Origin: Aplidium turbinatum
Lineage: Eukaryota > Chordata > Ascidiacea > Aplousobranchia > Polyclinidae
Length of the DNA stretch: 64,000 nucleotides
Reading direction: 5' to 3'
Assembly: GCA_918807975.1 (NCBI GenBank)
Contig: OU964925.1
Span: 10,702,798 to 10,766,797 of the forward strand
In this document: piece after piece, positions 63,656 through 64,000 of the stretch
How the letters are laid out: each line of letters begins with the position of its first letter
Position numbering within the stretch: the first letter of the stretch is position 1
Notes under the pieces: generated by a model
The model's input: the letters and a program-made list of their open reading frames with translations, nothing else
The model's database searches: none
What the model was told of the DNA's origin: nothing
Program-made: the position numbers and the translations under genes

Positions 63656-64000
63656 CTTCATGCAGAATTTCTTTCAATTTTTGCTTTGTACATGCGAATA
63701 TTCTAGAATTTCAACAAACAAAGCCCTGACTATTAAACACAACACTTTTTAGTAGGCTACCTACGGGCACAGTATTGGGTAAAAACATAAATTTTCAAAT
63801 ATCATAATCATTTATTTCACCCAGCTAATGCGATATTTGCTCCTGAATTTTGCTCCTGCTCTAGACTACGGAAACTAGGCTTACTAGTAAAGATAACGCT
63901 GGTATACTGGCAATAATTTGGCAAATTTGCCAAAGTTACTGATTAATAACTAATGGCGATTTACATATTTAACAAAGAGTATCTGACACTTTTAACTGCT
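63656..64000. other. Right edge, no supported gene
   Basis: AT-rich sequence with one TAGGCTA heptamer. No open frame with support. Confidence 0.45.

Overview
This is a piece of an AT-rich, repeat-rich animal genome. Split coding exons with GT/AG junctions, a 13-exon semaphorin gene, a BEL/Pao element, many hAT-type DNA elements, a Kolobok-like THAP element and tRNA-derived SINEs all point to an aquatic invertebrate. An ascidian or another invertebrate deuterostome would fit, but the species is inference.

Left third (about 3.1 to 24.2 kb, minus strand): one host gene, a semaphorin. Thirteen exons join in frame at every junction and give 721 codons. They run from an N-terminal exon with a hydrophobic segment (23229..23718) to the end of the sema beta-propeller (3118..3347). 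The gene continues past the left edge, where the PSI domain and C-terminus must lie. Eleven introns are about 190 to 450 bases; one is 14.75 kb and holds relics of a palindromic miniature transposon family.

Middle (about 24.2 to 45.6 kb): no convincing host gene. It holds a tRNA-derived SINE with target-site duplications, a foldback element built of 16-base GGTCGAC units around a TTAGGG-rich core, a Kolobok-like relic with a THAP zinc finger, a hAT-like AGAGGAC element, and a 2.2-kb foldback element whose arms carry tandem repeats of about 140 to 160 bases. The heptamer TAGGCTA/TAGCCTA becomes common from about 28 kb rightward and is rare before it.

Right third (45.6 to 64 kb): a young but incomplete BEL/Pao retroelement with matching 312-base LTRs and a 5-base target duplication, then a cluster of DNA elements: two hAT copies with 8-base duplications and transposase relics, an element packed with GATC-type palindromic repeats, a three-layer nest (hAT holding a TA-flanked pogo/mariner-type element holding a LINE fragment), two elements with TAGCC-type ends, a second SINE family, and further hAT scraps.

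The only host gene supported here is the semaphorin; everything to its right looks like transposon-filled intergenic DNA. Exon positions were derived by hand from splice signals, frame and sema-domain similarity remembered from the family; no alignment or search was run.
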